64,000 nt of DNA from the NCBI RefSeq assembly GCF_001039355.2, contig NW_019774703.1:22088-86087 (forward strand). The letters run 5' to 3'. This DNA comes from Lingula anatina. Taxonomy: Eukaryota > Brachiopoda > Lingulata > Lingulida > Lingulidae. The translations under genes were made by a program, and so were the position numbers. Under the pieces are notes generated by a model that saw only the letters and a list, made by a program, of their open reading frames with translations, made no database searches and was not told where the DNA came from. How positions within the stretch are numbered: the stretch's first letter is position 1; the number at the start of each line of letters is the position of its first letter. This document shows, in pieces, positions 26,101 through 39,441 of this stretch.

Positions 26101-29100
26101 CTTTTTTTTTTTCTTACTTTCATTTGGGACAATGTTCAAGAGCATGCAAATTTCAAAACATGTTATGAAATCATACTTAGGTCACACAAACATAGTGACT
26201 AACAAATAAACCCATAGAGTCAGACACATTCTTTGAATAAATATTGTCAGAAAGATGACAAAAATATATAAAAACAAGTTTCCTAAAACATTACAAAAGA
26301 ATTCTCATAAACAAGTCAACAGACGCCAGTATCACTACAGACAGATGGGATTAATCAGATTGCGTACAGACAAAATGCACTGGAACATGAAAAGGAAGGA
26401 CACTTCTCTCAACTCATGCAGCTCTAACAAAGATTTATTCCATTCAAACAACCACCAAGTTTCCTTAACATCAGAAAGGAGGGGCTAACCTGGCAGAACC
26501 AATTTCCCGCCTTGTTTTACAGTGACTTTAGTTATTACTCCCAACAAAGAAACATGTTACACTTGGTTTCAAAAGTAATTTTTTCATCAAGAAGAATAAT
26601 GGCTGCAGCAGCTTGTAGTCTTTTTAATTTAGGACTTGTAATCTTCTTTTATATGAACTATTTGTCTGAACATTTATGTACATTATGTGTGGCCATATAT
26701 ATATATGCATGCATGTGCATGTGTGCATGGCTGTATTGACCTACAATTACATTTTGCTAGAATTCTAGTAGTTAGCAAACAATAGATTAGTTTTATGATT
26801 TTTTTCTGATTAAATTGAAAATTTCTTAAAATCTTCTTCAAATTATTATTGCAGTAACTGATAATCATATATAAGCTGACCAAATAGGAGCCAACCATAT
26901 ACATAAAATGTGTACTAGTATGTTTATGGATCAGCAGAATTCAAGGAAGAGGTTATTTTCTCCAATAATAATCAAATTATCCTATATTAACCAAGGACAA
27001 GACAGTTCATGAATGGAATCATGGAATTCAGCCACCAACCTGAACCAAAATGACCCCCAAATATTTGTGTTAAATGCTGCTTCCTTTACACTATATTACA
27101 TAATACAGAGCCACCTGAGACGGGAGGGGATGAAGTAGTATCATAACTCACACCAGAGAAGGTAAGAAGTTTACACATATCAGGTGGAAAATTCCAGGAT
27201 AAATCAACAAACAGAGATGCCATAACTTGGATAAAACTGTGCATGGATTATTTACTTATTGCCTATTAAGAGGTATAGGATGTCATCTCCATGCCAGGTG
27301 GCACTGCCGAGGTCTGCTGGCTTCCAGACCTACAGCAGGGTGAGAGAGAGACACACATTTTTTATCTGACCTTACTAAAAGGATCAGTTATGTAAAACTC
27401 ACTTCTTCCACCCTGAGTTTTAGAATTCACTGAAAAACCAACTACCATAAAGACAACATGCATCTGCGACAAAGACATGTCAATGATATTGAGGTTGCAT
27501 GGTTTTCAGTACACTCAGAAATCCTGAGTGGTTAGGTGCACTTGAGAATAACATGCTTTTAGCCAGCAACAACTGAATAATGGCGCAAAATACTACTATT
27601 CTGCAATCAAATTTACAAGGCACGCGGCAAAATTGAATAACCCGTCTTGAAAATTACCAGCCCCTGGCTAACAAGATTTTGAAAACTTCTAATCTTGGCA
27701 TTTTGACAGAAAGTTGGTCTTATTAATTGTCAGTAAGTAAATTCAAAATGTCCACATCTCAAATTTATATTGCTCTTGAGACTTTGACAGTTTTAATACA
27801 GTTCAGGGGAGGACATCTCTCTCCAGGAGATTATTTATTTATTCTTTCCCTAATCAATTTAACAGTCACAATAATCAAGATATTTCCACTTCACCTTATC
27901 AAAACATTTCATTTCACCTGCTTTCCTTTGATAAAGTTGATTTTAAGTGTATTACAAAAACCTCCTTTACAGCTGATTTTCTGACAAAGTGCCTCTTCAC
28001 AACAAAGTTGCCCTTTTTATTAATGGAACGGTATAGGATGGCTCTCAAGTGTGAGAAACAATGGAGCAGTTTCCCACTGCTTGAACACTTAGCGACATAA
28101 GGGTAAATGTGATGTGGAAACCCCCATTGAACACTTTCATAAAATTAATGTTCTGAAAATCACAATGCACATTCAAAGAAGAATATCAGTTTCTTGGAAA
28201 CAGTAAATAACACATTATATTTTAAGTGGGATAAAGTTACATTTAGAACTTTTTTAATCATGCTCCATAAAACATCATTTAAAAAAATGTCTACAATAGA
28301 TGAATAAGGGTCTACAATATGTAGATAGCCCCTATTGTTAAAGCTGGTGAGAATAATATAATAAAACGTGAAGAATTGTCATGACCTTCCCCTTGACCCC
28401 CCCCCCCCCCCCAAATCCGGTTTCACCATGTCTCTTCTGAATCTCAAGCTTTTCACTAACATGTAATACACTATGGTGCTCCTTCAGACTCTGATAAAGT
28501 CATTAATTTCAAACTCTCTCTCACTTATGGCCATGTATCTTCATAGCCAGTAAATTTGTACAGATGATACCACACCAATGAGGATTAATTACAGAAGTGA
28601 TGACTATGACAAGTACAAAGATGGCTATGACGGTGTATACTATTCATAATACAGTACAACACCATGCCCCAGAGGTGACCCTTCTCTTTCAAATTATTTC
28701 AGTGAAGCCTATATCACACGAGACACCTATTAACAAAGTCTTAAGATTTCTATGATACAAAACAAACATAAAATAAATAAAACTTGTAAAAATTACTGGC
28801 TAAAAACAACTGTAAGATCGCCAAGATAAGAATCGTGTTAGAGTGGATCCTGCACATTCATTTTTTACCAAGCTCCCAAATGATTATATCAAATTGTGCT
28901 AATGGGCTACCCGTAAACATGGTTCTATGAACGCTTCCTTTAAAATAGACCCTGGGATCCTCCATGCAGGTCAATGTAACCACACAATGTTTTTGGTTCT
29001 AGCTTCTTAAGATATATAAACATCATCAAACAAAACCAGAGCAATGTTATTCTTGCAAAATCTACAATTCTTAACAGATTTTTGAGGCCTGGGAATGATT

Positions 29101-32100
29101 TTCAGGATCAAAAGAATTTCAATTGACCACATGATCTAGTCTAACCCAGGCAGAGAGATAAGGCTGGAAACACTGATCTGGTATGAAAATCTGCCCTTTC
29201 ACTGAAAGCCTCCTTTGTCTGATTATGGAGGCCAGAATTCAAATATGGAAAACACTGACATTTGGTAAAAAGTATCACCTCGGCTTTGTTTTCATAGCTG
29301 TTGGTTGTAAAATCAAGTTTCCACTAGCAGAATTAAATGAGTTAACAATATAAATCAAAACAGCATATTGAACAGAAAATGAAACAGAGGCACAGAATTT
29401 TTTAGTCTCGAGGACTGCCAGCCACTAGTTCAATTTCATAGTGTTTGCCCTTAGCAACAGCAAGTTTCTTCAACCACTGTGAAATCTCTTCAATAACTTG
29501 CATAAGTACAACTGATAACTTAATCAATTTGATGACTACAGTCATTGCAATATGGCGGGTAGGAGCATGATGCAGTGAAAAATCACTTTTCATCTCCAAA
29601 CCCAAGGTCATACTTTCATTAACCCCCTCTGACCTAGGTCACAACCCTGTCCAAAGTAATGCTACAATAGATACATCACAATCTTTTCCTAAATGTACCT
29701 CAAAAGACATATGTCTGAACTTTAAACCGCAAAGTTCACAGATATCAGAACATGTTCTCCAAAAAGAAGACCACAATGGCCAGGACTGCCTCTCCTGGTG
29801 AGACAGTCTCTCCCTCACAGGTGATAACAACATGGCAGCTAATGACCATCATCCTGGTCTCCTTTTAACCCACTGCCTTCAGGCACTGCAGATATCCATA
29901 GAGTGATCAAAGTCAACAATGCACACTTTCATTTAAATTTTGAGCCATTAAAAGTCAGATATGCCAGAGGGGTGTAAAGTCTCACCAAATGTTCTGGATG
30001 AGTGATGAGGTACTGACAAGGGCAGCTTGTTGTCCTTTTTTCTACCTAAACTTTCTCAAGACTATCAACGAAGGGTGCAAAAACAACACACACAACAAAT
30101 GGGAAAACAATGCTTTTGAAGTTTGGTTCAAGTCTAGAGAACAGTTTTCCCTGTATCAATCACTGACAGAGCTTGTCAGGCCTAATACTGAATGTTGCCA
30201 GTTAGAGGAGTCCATGGCAATTTGTCCCCAATGATCCAGAACTGCTCTGCCACAGATAACACTGACACAACTTTTTAAGCTGTTGGAGTTGTAGCCTTCT
30301 ACCACCCATGGTTATGTCAGTGTGACTTCTTAAAATCTGTATTAGATCTAAGGGGTGATCAACGTCACAATCTGGCATGTGGGTACCTTAAGCAGGCAGT
30401 TGCAACAACTTCAACAGTTTAACAGCATCTAAGTACATGGAAACCAGAAAAGAACAAATGATTTCTAATCTTGTAATTGCTTTTTCACCAATAGGATCCA
30501 GTCACAAATCTTTGCTATGGCAGTGCCAAATATACTGGAGGAGTTTGCTTAAATCACGGACATTTTTTATTTCAATCATCCACATCATATCCAATATTCA
30601 TCAACTGTAAGTAACAACAGGGCTTTGTACGACTCCACTTTTTAAAGTGCCCTTATCCTATCTTATCATTAAGGCTGATAAAAAAGTAATAAGGTTTTTT
30701 TCCAGTTTTCCCCATGAGACCCAATTAAATTAAATTTTAAGTCAAGCTGAGGTGGCATTCCATGACAGGCATAAAAAGAAGCACTACTGAAGTGATTCCA
30801 ACAAAAATGAAAAGTTTGCCAAGTATTTATAGCTGTAAAGAGGAGATAAAGAGGTTTCGGAAAAGCACCTGCATGTGTGTGCATGTGTGTGTGTGTGCGT
30901 CTTTGCATTCATTCACATGCTTGTCTGAGGGTCCATTATTCCAACTGTCTGCTATTCCAAAAATTAAACGAGCTTTGATCTGAAATCAATCATTGTTTGA
31001 GCTTATGTGTACGCGTACAGATAGCAAAATGGGGCATAATACATATAGGGCTGTACATGTGTACTCTGCTGCAAGGGATTGCTATCTTATTGCAGTTTGC
31101 CATGCCTTCAAAGTAGGGGCCCCTCAGAATAGTGGGCATTGGCTTTGGAACAGCAGATCCTTGGATAACAGACCCTAGGAGTATAAAAGTGCCCCCATCT
31201 GTGCACACATGTACCTGCATGCATTTGATTGCTGGAGTCAAGGTATTTGTGGGATGGAGTATTTTAGGATGTGTTCCGTTTCTTTGGGGTAAGGGAGGGG
31301 GAGGAGGAGGGGAAAGGGGATAATCCTAGAATGTGAGCATCATCTACCCCATTTCCTACTTCAATTTCAAGTTATTCAACATGAACAAAGAGGGTCACAA
31401 AACCCTGGAACCATTGCATTACTCACCTGAACTTGCGGGCTGGAAGTCTTCATAACTCCTGGCAGCACTGGTACTGAAAGCAAAGATCAGAAATAATGTT
31501 AGTATTGCTGTCATGGTTAAAACAATATGTCCACAGTAATGTCTCCAATATCACGACAACTTCCTGCAGGGAATTAATGTTCTGTATTAGTAATTAGTCT
31601 GAAGGCACTGTCTCTTGTTGCAAGGAACACACTTCCTCTATCTGGTGACAAAAAGGCTCCTACTGTACTTTCTCAGTTTGTCATTTCCTGACATTGAAGC
31701 TCAGAGGGTGACAATATAAAAAAGATAGGAAACCATGTCAAAGTTAATAAGGTTGATCTCTTCATTAATTCTATGGAAACAGAAAGCTGGTTCACCAATC
31801 CCTTGACAAATTGGCTGCCAAAAAAATTGTTAGTCATATGTGGCTCTGTTTCACATTGTTGTGTGTTGCAATCCTCTCTTGTTTTACCGGAGCATTTTTC
31901 CTGCCTGTATAATTCAAAGCAATTAAACTCAATGTTAGCATGCTGTAAAGTTAACCTTCCCAGACAACTCTGTTCTCCTTCGTTCCACTGAAATAAGATC
32001 CAATTTGTCCTACTCCTGTGCCTAATTCCATTTATTTATAAACGCCCAAGCGTAACAAACTCAGCCAAGTAAAACTAGCATGAGGCCATCATGTGAAATC

Positions 32101-34557
32101 TTTTTAGCTTCCTAAATCTTGCTAGTTTCCAGGGTATTTGGGCATGGGCAGTCTGCAAGATATGCAGCAAAAATATTTGCCCCGTTTTCATATAAAGTGG
32201 CTATATTCAACTAGTTTCTTTTGCTCTAATGACATCTCCCAAATCACTCCTCAACCAGTCATGTAGAGGCAAGCACACTTCTAACGCCAAGAGCAACATT
32301 GAATTAGACACAATGCCAAGTTGGATAAATCCTATTTTCCACTGAAAATCACTGCACTGTTGCTAGACTGTGTTCAATTGGATTTTCTGATGAAGTTTCC
32401 AGTGCATGGCCACACATCAGGTGGCTGGAGTCACCTCCTTGCGTAACTTCATCTTGGTCTTAATACTGCAGCTTGATAATCCGCTTCTGTTACCGCAATC
32501 CCTTTCATTTATTCTACCAATATTTTAACTTTAAAAACCCCAGATGCCTCCTCCCTCTGACCACAGCCAATTTTTACTGGTGGAAAACACCTAAGGGGAA
32601 TTAATGCTCACATTGAGTGCGAATCAAATTACTTCCACAAACATTTTCCTAGAACAGATACATGATGTTCATTCATCCGAGTAAATCTTCAGGTCCATAT
32701 AGTCCCTTGCTACCTCAATATTCTGTGTGCTGTATGGAATGGTGTGGAGAGGCAGATGGACTGACCACATTGATTCCTGGGGTCCCAAAGAAAGGCTAAA
32801 CCATAGTGTTGAGTGATATGCATGGATGTAGCAGACAAAACTGACCACCCTCTCACCACTGACCAGACGTGTTGCCCACCACACAATGTTATTATGTTCT
32901 CTCCTAGTGTGTGTGACCAGAGGCCAACCCTTTCCTGTAGCTAATCACAAAGGTTTCCATGGCTTCTGTCTTATTCTTTTCTAAACCCATGTGGTGGTGT
33001 GGGATATTTGGGATCTTCTAAAGTGGGAATTGTGGCTTCGCCTTCCCATGTGCTCCTACCCACTACAGAGTGAGGTTGAGAGTAATGGAACGGCCAACTG
33101 AGAAAACACTTCAGTGGTACGGCTTCAGGTTTCTTAGTAACAAAGGTGTTATATACAAACTGGACCCCATGCTGGCCTACATGTCAAACAAACCAACTTT
33201 ATAACAGTTCACAGATAGGCTGATAGGCAAAGACGTAACTTGAAAAAGACTGAGAAAAAAAAACCTACTGGTCTTGACAGATATACGGAAGGGATGAATC
33301 AGTATATTTTGGCAAAGTAAACAAATATATTACAAATCGTACACAAATTCCCTTAAGTGCTCTAAATCCATTTAACATCCATTTAAATTTATTCTTTCTT
33401 GGGAGTTACTGGCAAAGGCACAGGAAGTCAGTTGTGTGGCCATATAGCAAACTATATTAGACATCTAGAGGAAGGCATTGCCAAAATGAACAGTGAAAAG
33501 TGGATTTTGAGAGCATTTTTCAAGGCTGATTTCAGACTGTATAGTTCAACATTCTTAGTACTACATTTTTGTATATATCCATATGAAGATGATGTGGAAA
33601 AGAAAGCAAAAAAGGAAACTGGGCTGCCCTGCCCATAAAGAAGAGAATCTCCAGAGACGCACAATGGCAAATTTGATTCTTTTTTTTTTTTCATGACGTC
33701 ATGTGCCTGATGGGAGGCTTCTTTGAACAGCATCTAAGGATGGACTGCTCTAGCTGCCCTATTTGATAAAATTCAATCAGTAAAGCCCATTATAATGCAT
33801 TAAATGTATCCAAAATATTGCCTTCATGGTTAAAATAACATAAAATGACTCATAGTTAAAAAGGAAATATTTATGCAGTTTTATAGACATTCACTAATGT
33901 GAATTAGAACATTGAATATTACCTATCCTGCTTCTTCCAACCCCACCCCCTATCTCCGATATTAGGACATTTTATAGAATAACATCTTGTTCTCACAGAT
34001 CCATTCAATACTAAAAAATAACTGCTTTCATAAGAATCAGATAAATCTTAACATCAGTAAAAAGACTAATGTACAGGTACCTTTTACAGAAATGAAGTTT
34101 TTTCATTAATTAGAATCTTGTTGATCGAGTGGATATCTGGGAAAATGATGAATGAGTACAGCCAGATTTAGACCGACTTGTCCCCAAGCCTGGTAATCAT
34201 GGTAATTGAAATAAAATGCCAATGAAATGGCAAAACATTGATTTTTACCACTTTCAAAGCTGGTTTATTGTGTCTTGGAAAAATTTCACAAATGAGGCAT
34301 TTATCATTACTTCAGCAGAGCTGCACATAAGGGTAGATGATATGACTGTATTGTGGAGATTTAACAATGAAAGAAGTATCATACATTTTATATGCTAGCA
34401 ATGAGTATGGTGGCCCTTTGTTCTAAGTGACAATATATGAGACTGTAACAGTTAGCTATGAATATTTCATTAATAAGTGATTGTAATGTAACCAAGAAAA
34501 TAATCTGGCATGGCAAACTTTTTTACTTTTATGAAAGAAAGTCTTAGAAAATAAGGA

Positions 34558-34604
<47 letters not shown>

Positions 34605-37600
34605 CTAACATGTCCCTCAACCCAGAAGAGCAGCTTGTATTCCTGGCCTGATACTGGACCAGCTGATCAGCTGATATGCATTCAGATCCTTCAGCTGGAA
34701 CCAGCTGCTGAGGTTAATTGCTTTGTCTTAAAAAGAGCACTCCAACAAATACAAAATAGCAAAATAATCAGTAATAACACATTTGCTCGTTTTAGACTCT
34801 CAAGTCTACAATCAAAGACACTTTGGATTACCCACATGGGTAATAAAATGTCTTAATAGAACTTTCTTCTTGGATATTATAGGCATTTCTTACTTGGTGG
34901 GCAAATGAAACCCTACTTTACCAGTCACCTTACAGATGGGAAAGTGACTATCTGCAGGAAATAAATTCCAGAGGCAACCTTCATGTGACATGGGGTTTTG
35001 CAGGGAAATTGGAGGTCAAACGCTTTGACATTTGAAATTATTTTTCTACTTTTTTTCAGGTTTTTATTGTTTAGATTTTAATCTTGCTATTATTATTATT
35101 ATAATCACATGCACATGTGCATAACAACATCTTTTTACTTCTCATCAGCAAGAGGAATTTTATAACTTTGGCAGATTTCTATTTTTGGCAGTGTGAGCAG
35201 TGGTTACTCTGTTAACGGATATCAATAAATTGTGGTCTATTAGGTACCTATTAGTACAATATCAAGATATCAAATTCAATGATGAAAAGAACAGGTTAAA
35301 CTGTGATATTGGCTTAATTGCCATCATATCACTTAATAATTCAAGTTGTAAGCTAATTCTGACTGAAATCATTCTAACACTGCATCTGCACTATCATGAT
35401 ATTACAGCTGTATCTTAATACTAACCATCTCCAGTCAGCTTAATTATCATCTGACAATCCAGCTAGGCGACCTTTTGGAAAATTAACTTATCTGCTCAAT
35501 TTGAAGAATTAGCATTTATATCCATCATCCTTTATTGGATTTTTGAAGTTATTGTTACTTTCAGCCCAGTCAGGTAGAGACATTCAGAATACCAACACTG
35601 TCACAAAACACTGTGAATGGTGCTAATTCCGATTTCAGTCTCGAGGCAGCCATGTGACAGCCATTCTTTTCCTTCAAGCTTTGACGGCTGGAAATTATCC
35701 TGGGAAATCATCATGTTTTGATGTATGAAAACTGCGACAAAGTTCAGTCCACAATGATTGCCAATTATCACCATATTCAATTTAGCCAGAACTGAGCCAG
35801 ATGCAGTTGAGGAGGATATGAATCTTGTGAGGTGGTACAGGAAAAGCTTATTACTACCTGGAGACATGCTGAAAGTACAGACAGTGATGGACATCATATC
35901 TGTCAACCAGTCTAGTCAGATCTGTTGCCTGTCTGTGTGTTCATAATTATAATGTGCTGTGCATATTTGCCTTAAGACAATTGGAAATTAAACACAATAA
36001 CAGCTTTTCACTTTTTTCAGACAATTTTCTGTAATTATTATTTTTTTTCCTAAATTAAAAATCAGGGAAATTAACAACCATGGGGCAGACTTATTGCTAA
36101 TTCAATTAACCAAGTGTTTTGATCCACAGTGTGTTCTGATTTGATAATAGTCTATATTTGCTGTATATTACTAAGTCAACATCTAATGCTGGTCTTTTGT
36201 GTCTAGTTTTTCAATAGTCCCACGGCCATCAGAGTCAAAGCCGGAAACAAAAGAGCAGGAGATCTGGCTCAACTCCCTCTCCACTTTGGGGATGAGTTTA
36301 CGTAGCTATCTGTTTAATGGAATGAGAAGATATTGGAAAGCACGCCAATCTGCATATAATTTTACAGTTCACCAATGCTGTCTGGAATAATGGATTAATC
36401 ATTAAAGGCTTCACACTTTCTTTTTTATCTCAAATATCACCCTTAAACTGGCAACTAAATGCATTTTTAAAGAGAGGAGGGACGTCATTTTTCTTGTGGC
36501 AAGAAGTCAATCACATATCTATGCATGACTGGGCCTAAAGACAAGTATTTCCACTTAAGAGAATGAATATTATTTCATGTTGAATCCATTCCCTAAGTGC
36601 CATCCTTGGGATTGGACTTTTTCTCTGCCCAGTGAAGCTCTTCAACTGAACAATTATCTTCTCTTTCATATCAGCACCTATCATGCAATGCATGTCGAAA
36701 TTTTGAGCTGCACCACATGCAATTTCAAGTGCAGTAAGGAATAGATTTACCTTCACATTTACCTTCATACCTCCCCCCTCCTCTTTATCCTATGCTGTGT
36801 CTGTATGGAACCTATAACAGGAAAGAAATTAAGATTGGCTTCTCTCTTATACCCCTTCCCCCCCCCCCCAATCCCCAACACACATGCACATCCAAACTCA
36901 TTTTTTTTTCACCCAACTTAATATTCAAATCGAGCAAAAAAATGAACAAAAAAAAAAAAAAAACTATTCTGACAAAACTTTCTTTAACAATAGTCCCCTC
37001 TATTGTGTGTAATTTTTTTCTTGGTCCCAATTCGTCTCAAATCACTCAGAGTAAACCCAGCTGCAGACAGGTTCTGTAACACAATCTTCTCCTTCCTCCT
37101 CCATTGCCCTCCCACCTGCATTTGAGGGCATGCAGGAATAATACAGTAGTCAATAATTAATCAGCTTACCTCATGCAGTATTTATAAGAAGGATTAGTTG
37201 GTATTGAACTTTAAAAAGGAGACCTATGAATATATACGATTGTGAAGGGAACAGTCTTCTGTGATGTGATTAGTTTGGATTGTTCAAATATAACCTGGGC
37301 GGAATATCTCTTAATCCTAATCAAACACACACAAGAAGATGGGTTTAAAATATATCATATTTCATAGAATTTTATTTCCCAGCCCCACATGCAGTACAAC
37401 TTCTTCTTTAATTTGATAAAGGTGATTTTTTTTTCGGAAGCAACCTTTCACACCTGCTCTCTGTGATAAAGATCCAATAGCCTAAAATGGAAACTTTTTA
37501 CAACCTATAAATAATAAAAAATCAGATCAAAAGTGACAGATTTACAGCATCAACAAAAAAGATAACACACAAGTCATGTTCTCTACACATGCACTATCTT

Positions 37601-39441
37601 GCATCTAACTCATCAGTAGCATTTCATTAGCAATCACATAAATATCACTGAACCATCAAACTTGAAATATGTGCAGAGGAAATTTGGTTGAACTTGTTTT
37701 TTTTTTCAAAAACCACAGATAAACCTCCTCAGTGGTGTAAGATTGCTTTAGTTTTAACAAATTTTCCAGGTGTTTCCTCAAAACAACAAAGCTTCTTGTC
37801 CTGGCGTGTTTGGACACTCAGTCAGGAAACACACAGCCTTCCTGATAAATCCAAACAGCAAGGCCAGGAAAATCCATCCATTACCCATGGTCAAAGACAA
37901 CACATTTTGATTTGATTGCAAGTGTCTGAGTAGGATCAGATTATATAAGATACCAGTATTGATTAGGCTATCTTGATGACAAAACCAAGATGAAGTTGAT
38001 TACACCATGCTATTTAATCATTATTGATACAGGCAGGCTCTGTGAGCCTGCACCCAAGTCCTGTATTTGTACAGGCAATGAAACAGCGATACATTATCAA
38101 AATACCTCTGTAATGATCTATAAAACATAATAAAGCAGCAATTACAATTACAGTAAATTAGATACAGGAGGAAGATGTCATTGTTCTCTCCACTTGATGA
38201 GGATTAAACCACCTATAAATTACAATCTTGGAGCAATCAGATTGATTAACTGCTTTCTTCGATGATGACTAATGTTTGAAAAGTATTGGACGATTCTGAA
38301 AAGATTCATGAATAAAAAATTATAAACCCTAAAATCACTTAAGGGTTGTTTAAGAAGCATAAAATGGACGTTAATCATATAGTCATGATAACAATACAGC
38401 AAAGCTGAAACATGTGCAGACATTCAGCTGTAAAAAATATACTGAAAGTAGTATAGGTTATGGCTAGAAGTTGTACAGTCTATTTCACCAAATTATACAG
38501 CAAAATGAATCCTGGCCATTTCAGAAATTCATACCCAAATACCAAGAAAAACTAAGTTTACTCAAAAAAAGACTTAACTGACTTAACAGTTCGCATTAAA
38601 ATAATAGGTCACTTACTAGAAAAATGTGAAAAAAATGAAAATGTTCTTTTTCAAAACAATAAAAACTGTGACAAAATTTTTGAAATGTTCAGACAATACA
38701 AATTCACAAACATCACTTGCTTTTGTGCCAAATATTTGCATTAAAACAAAAATGCGGTAAGGCATATTATGAGACAAGCAATAAAAATATATGAAAATGC
38801 CAGAATGACTAGAATAACTTACATTTTTGCCAATAAACTGAAACTGAAGGAAGAATTGCATTTAACAGGAACTGGAACAGCACTGACAGGACAAACAAAG
38901 GTGATCAGAATAATAGACATATACAGTGTTTTTATATAAAAATGTGATATCCCATCTTTTTTATATGGTACCATTTCTTTGTTGGAAAAAGTTTACAGCA
39001 CCACTAAACTCAAATGACCTTTTGAAACATCACAGCTGTCTATAAACTAAGAACTTTTATTTAAATTTAGGCTTTATTGTATCAAAATATAGTTTTGTGA
39101 CTGTTATAGTAAACTATCTTTTTAAGACATTTAATAAAAATAATGGTAAAAAAACTGCAATTTGAGATTATGCACATATCATAAAATATAAAAATTTAAT
39201 TAATTTCAGTTAGGATCAGTAAAATTTAAAAACAAATCTTTAAAAGATGTTCAAATGGAGAATAAGTTAAGATTGACACTGAACACAAAGGAAAATTCAG
39301 TCAGTATCTAAACAAAATCCATATGACAGAATATTTCACAACAGTAATTTTGCCATAAAAAATGCGAAACTTACGGCCGCACATCTGAATCCCACACATA
39401 ATCTTCATCATCTGCCATTATACAGCATATAGTCAGCATCA
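18484..39441 (-). CDS. ROR: ROR receptor tyrosine kinase (Ig-FZ-kringle-kinase)
   Basis: This is a single-pass Wnt5a-type receptor at the plasma membrane for non-canonical Wnt signalling. Exons in transcript order: 39441-39375, 31473-31427, 25148-24965, 24724-24618, 24124-23974, 23461-23334, 22797-22588, 22107-21991, 21046-20906, 20574-20470 and 20138-18484. With a 7-nt first exon near 61739 the product would be 972 residues. Approximate domains: end of signal peptide 1-13; Ig 41-137 (LRCEISG to DSGVYSCEA); Pro-rich linker to 187; Frizzled cysteine-rich domain 188-320 ([15 protein letters not shown]); kringle 341-421 ([11 protein letters not shown] to APWCFTM); membrane segment 445-469 with LPSVAIPL, as in human ROR1. 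Kinase is about 515-790, then a Ser/Pro/Gly-rich tail with PPPPG motifs. The Ig domain, lost in Drosophila Ror, is present. The 5' end is incomplete in the supported part because exon 39441-39375 begins in mid-codon. Confidence 0.95.
21047..21990 (-). other. ROR intron with CpG-richer insert
   Basis: This intron separates the last Frizzled exon from the first kringle exon. From about 21170 to 21900 its base composition and CpG content rise sharply above the flanking intronic DNA. The block carries several ordered motifs (listed separately) and 'ggtattgc'/'gcaatacc' inverted segments at about 21193 and 21235. I see no coding frame, no terminal repeats and no target duplication, so I cannot assign it to a transposon family. 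Confidence 0.45.
21305..21645. promoter_or_regulatory. Motif cluster: two CArG boxes, CRE half-site, two E-boxes
   Basis: CCATATTTGG, a perfect CC(A/T)6GG serum-response (SRF) box, occurs at 21305-21314 and again at 21347-21356. Each is followed directly by AAGTCA, so an Ets-type GGAAGT core overlaps each box. TACGTCA, a CRE half-site, lies at 21372-21378. CACGTG E-boxes lie at 21627-21632 and 21640-21645 within a 13-bp repeat 'gcacgtgtat'. The positions are read directly; function is inference. The cluster could be an intronic enhancer or an internal promoter for a shorter transcript starting before the kringle. Confidence 0.4.
25149..31426 (-). other. ROR intron before the Ig exons
   Basis: This 6.3-kb AT-rich intron lies between the short exon at 31473-31427 and the first Ig exon. 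It contains homopolymer runs (for example 14 C at 28399-28412), a short (GT)n at about 30881-30896 and scattered small open frames without family features. No extra in-frame exon is needed, since the phases of the flanking exons match (phase 1). Confidence 0.6.
31293..31319 (+). other. Potential G-quadruplex tract
   Basis: Four G-tracts (GGG, GGGGG, GGGG, GGGG) with loops of 1, 7 and 3 bases occur in 27 bases on the plus strand, about 110 bp past the donor of ROR exon 31473-31427. The tract is on the template strand for ROR, so it could form in DNA during transcription but not in the ROR transcript. Confidence 0.35.
31474..39374 (-). other. ROR intron downstream of the 67-nt exon
   Basis: This 7.9-kb intron shows no supported exon. 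It holds a perfect palindromic CRE at 33694-33701 (CATGACGTCATG), an (ATT)n microsatellite at 34561-34604, a C run at about 36860-36870 and an A run near 36948-36963. The phases of the flanking exons match (phase 2), so nothing is missing. Confidence 0.6.
34561..34604. repeat. (ATT)n microsatellite
   Basis: About 14-15 perfect ATT triplets occur in a ROR intron. Confidence 0.95.

Noticed and set aside
31290-31330. The frame ending in [11 protein letters not shown] read across a G-rich tract
   Set aside because: Low-complexity translation of a simple-sequence stretch, not a gene.
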